Below are positions 62,344 through 64,000 of a stretch of DNA of 64,000 nt, one piece after another. Source of the stretch: Bryobacterales bacterium (lineage in GTDB: Bacteria > Acidobacteriota > Terriglobia > Bryobacterales > Bryobacteraceae); assembly GCA_020846745.1 (NCBI GenBank), contig JADLDI010000074.1, positions 1 through 64,000 of the forward strand, given 5' to 3'. The position numbers and the translations under genes are program-made. The notes below the pieces were generated by a model that was given only the letters and a program-made list of their open reading frames with translations, did not search any database and was not told the DNA's origin. Numbering within the stretch: the first letter of the stretch is position 1; every line of letters starts with the position of its first letter.

Positions 62344-64000
62344 ATGGCTACGAGCAACGGTCTCTATCAAATACGGGTTCCTGACCAGACCGATTACTGG
62401 GTCGAGATGGTGAAGTGCCGCGATGCGTGCCCGGTCCATACGGACGCGTGCGGGTATGTAAACGCCATTGCCGAAGGCCGGTATGAGGACGCGTACAGGA
62501 TCGCCCGCGCCACAAATCCATTCGCCTCCATTTGCGGGCGTGTCTGCGGCGCTCCGTGCGAAATGAACTGTCGCCGGCGTGACGTGGATGCGCCCGTCTC
62601 TATCCGCGCTTTGAAACGCTTTGTTACGGATAAGTATGGTCCGGAAACCGGCGATTACAAGGTGTATCGCGAAGCCGGCAATCAGCGGATGCTGCCCCCC
62701 AATCGCGGCGACTATGAAAAGATCGCTGTGGTGGGCGGCGGCGTCTCCGGGTTGACGGTGGCGCACGACCTGCAGCAGATCGGTTACAAAGTTACCGTTT
62801 TTGAAGCCCACTCCGAACCCGGCGGCATGCTGATGGTCGGCGTGCCCGTGTTCCGGTTGCCGCGCGACCTGGTAAAGCACGAGATCAACGCGATTTGTTC
62901 GCTGGGCGTGAACCTGAAGGTCAACATGCAACTGGGCCGCGATTTCACGATCGCGGACCTGCGCCGGCAGGGGTACAAAGCTATCTTCCTCGGCATTGGC
63001 CTGCCCAAGGGGCGTAAGTTGAGTATCCCCAACGCCGAGGCCGAAGGTGTCTATGATGGCATGGACTTCCTGCGTGCGTTCAATCAAGGCAAGCCGCTGC
63101 CCCTTGGCAAGCGCATTGTCGTGATCGGCGGCGGTAACGTCGCCTACGACGTAGCGCGTTCGGCGGTGCGTCCCGCTGAGTTACTCAAGAAAACCGAAGC
63201 CTTGGCCGAGATGGAACGTGGCGAACAGGTGGCGTACGACGTTGCCCGATCGGCCCTCCGGCTTAGCGGCGACAAAGAAGTGCATGTCGTCTGTCTCGAA
63301 TCGCGCGAAGAGATGCCCGCCGACGAGATTGAAGTCCACGAGGGCGGTGAGGAAGGCATTCGCTTACACAATCGCCGGGGACCGCGAGAAGTCCTGGTCG
63401 AAGACGGCAAAGTGGTCGGCCTTCGAACCGTGTCCTGTACCTCTGTCTTCAATGCCGAAGGCCGCTTTTCCCCCACCTTCGACGAAGCCGTCATCGAAGA
63501 TATCCCGTGCGACACGGTAATCTTTGCGATCGGCCAAACCTCCGACTTATCGTTCCTTCAGCCGGGTGACGGTGTAGAGAGCGAACGCGGGCTCATCAAG
63601 GTGAACCGCGAAACGTATCAGACCACGGCGCCCGACATCTTCGCGTGCGGCGATATTGCCCATGGTCCGCGGCTGTTTATCGACGCTGTCGCTTCTGCTC
63701 AGATTGCGGCGCGATCGATGCACGACTTTCTGCGCGGCACCCGTACCGACGTTGTTCTGCGTAAGCAATGGAAACCGGCCACCTACACGATGGCCGAGGG
63801 CTGGGAGCGTTATCCGCGCCAGAACCCGCCCGCCTTAGAGGCCGACCATCGCGCGGCCTCGCTCGATATTGTCGAGGTGAGTTACTCGGAAGAGCAGGCG
63901 CGTCATCAGGCGTCGCGCTGTCTGCGTTGCAACGTAAATACTGTTTTTGACACCTCGATCTGCGTGGCCTGCAACGGCTGTGTCGACGTGTGTCCGGAGA
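62344..64000 (+). CDS. GltD-like NAD(P)H flavoprotein with Fe-S motifs (partial at right edge)
   Basis: A frame from ATG 62344 that stays open to the window edge (552 codons). The N-terminal part has cysteines (KCRDACPVHTDACG, CGRVCGAPCEMNC) as in the Fe-S domain of glutamate synthase small subunit and related oxidoreductases. Then FAD-binding VVGGGVSGLTVAH (about residues 126-138), NAD(P)-binding VIGGGNVAYDVARS (about 261-274) and a final GDIAHG. The last visible residues ICVACNGCVDVCPE are a 4Fe-4S ferredoxin motif. It may feed electrons from NAD(P)H or ferredoxin into this respiratory cluster. Confidence 0.88.
   Translation, partial: MATSNGLYQIRVPDQTDYWVEMVKCRDACPVHTDACGYVNAIAEGRYEDAYRIARATNPFASICGRVCGAPCEMNCRRRDVDAPVSIRALKRFVTDKYGPETGDYKVYREAGNQRMLPPNRGDYEKIAVVGGGVSGLTVAHDLQQIGYKVTVFEAHSEPGGMLMVGVPVFRLPRDLVKHEINAICSLGVNLKVNMQLGRDFTIADLRRQGYKAIFLGIGLPKGRKLSIPNAEAEGVYDGMDFLRAFNQGKPLPLGKRIVVIGGGNVAYDVARSAVRPAELLKKTEALAEMERGEQVAYDVARSALRLSGDKEVHVVCLESREEMPADEIEVHEGGEEGIRLHNRRGPREVLVEDGKVVGLRTVSCTSVFNAEGRFSPTFDEAVIEDIPCDTVIFAIGQTSDLSFLQPGDGVESERGLIKVNRETYQTTAPDIFACGDIAHGPRLFIDAVASAQIAARSMHDFLRGTRTDVVLRKQWKPATYTMAEGWERYPRQNPPALEADHRAASLDIVEVSYSEEQARHQASRCLRCNVNTVFDTSICVACNGCVDVCPE

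Noticed and set aside
1..64000. tRNA, rRNA, CRISPR array, insertion sequence or prophage
   Set aside because: No cloverleaf, regularly spaced repeats, transposase, integrase or phage structural genes were recognised on either strand.

Overview
The window is GC-rich bacterial chromosome that looks like Acidobacteriota, most likely the Bryobacter/Solibacter side of the phylum. This is inferred from gene content: a large Oar-type TonB-dependent receptor with an N-terminal carboxypeptidase-regulatory domain, many exported glycoside hydrolases and sugar-acid enzymes, a PEP-CTERM protein, a GldA/GldFG/DUF4340-type ABC system, Gram-negative lipid A genes, and an unusual bc/cbb3 respiratory cluster. 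No rRNA, tRNA, CRISPR array, prophage or insertion sequence was seen.

Layout. 1-7.7 kb: tail of an unknown gene, a beta-hydroxyacid dehydrogenase, the TonB receptor, then a divergent pair of a tandem metallo-beta-lactamase-fold protein and a GH29 alpha-L-fucosidase. 7.8-12.5 kb: ATPase, GldF-GldG fusion and DUF4340 protein, all overlapping. 12.6-14.2 kb: msrPQ, periplasmic methionine sulfoxide repair. 14.2-25.4 kb: an almost gapless minus-strand run: lpxA, TolC, RND permease, adaptor, a 33-residue zinc-ribbon protein, DinB, M28 peptidase, ceramidase-like protein, ornithine cyclodeaminase family. 25.4-27.3 kb: divergent lpxD, an overlapping P-loop protein, and a lone Flp pilin. 27.3-34 kb: a secreted unknown, a frameshifted exported O-methyltransferase, a PfkB kinase, a PEP-CTERM protein, an SDR, an AlaC-type aminotransferase and a beta-barrel protein.

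34-44 kb is sugar-acid and glycan metabolism: small protein, 5-dehydro-4-deoxyglucarate dehydratase, glucarate dehydratase, a 43-residue basic protein, Fe-alcohol dehydrogenase, two exported GH42-like proteins and an exported mannonate dehydratase homologue. 44-51 kb: VWA/MoxR pair, MFS transporter plus DUF72 protein, gamma-glutamyltransferase. 51-55.8 kb: unknown protein, vapBC, an enolase-superfamily enzyme and a GT39-like membrane glycosyltransferase.

56-64 kb is a respiratory operon: CcoS-like protein, Rieske protein, cytochrome b, a seven-haem cytochrome c, CcoN, CcoO, a CcoQ-like 52-residue protein, a haem-less membrane anchor resembling the N-terminus of CcoP, and a GltD-like flavoprotein with an Fe-S motif running off the end. 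It lacks both a normal cytochrome c1 and a normal CcoP. The heptahaem protein plausibly replaces both, which would make one quinol-to-oxygen electron path encoded together. This is the most interesting system in the window. Smaller points are a three-copy dispersed hairpin repeat, two duplications at gene ends, and several genes under 60 codons.
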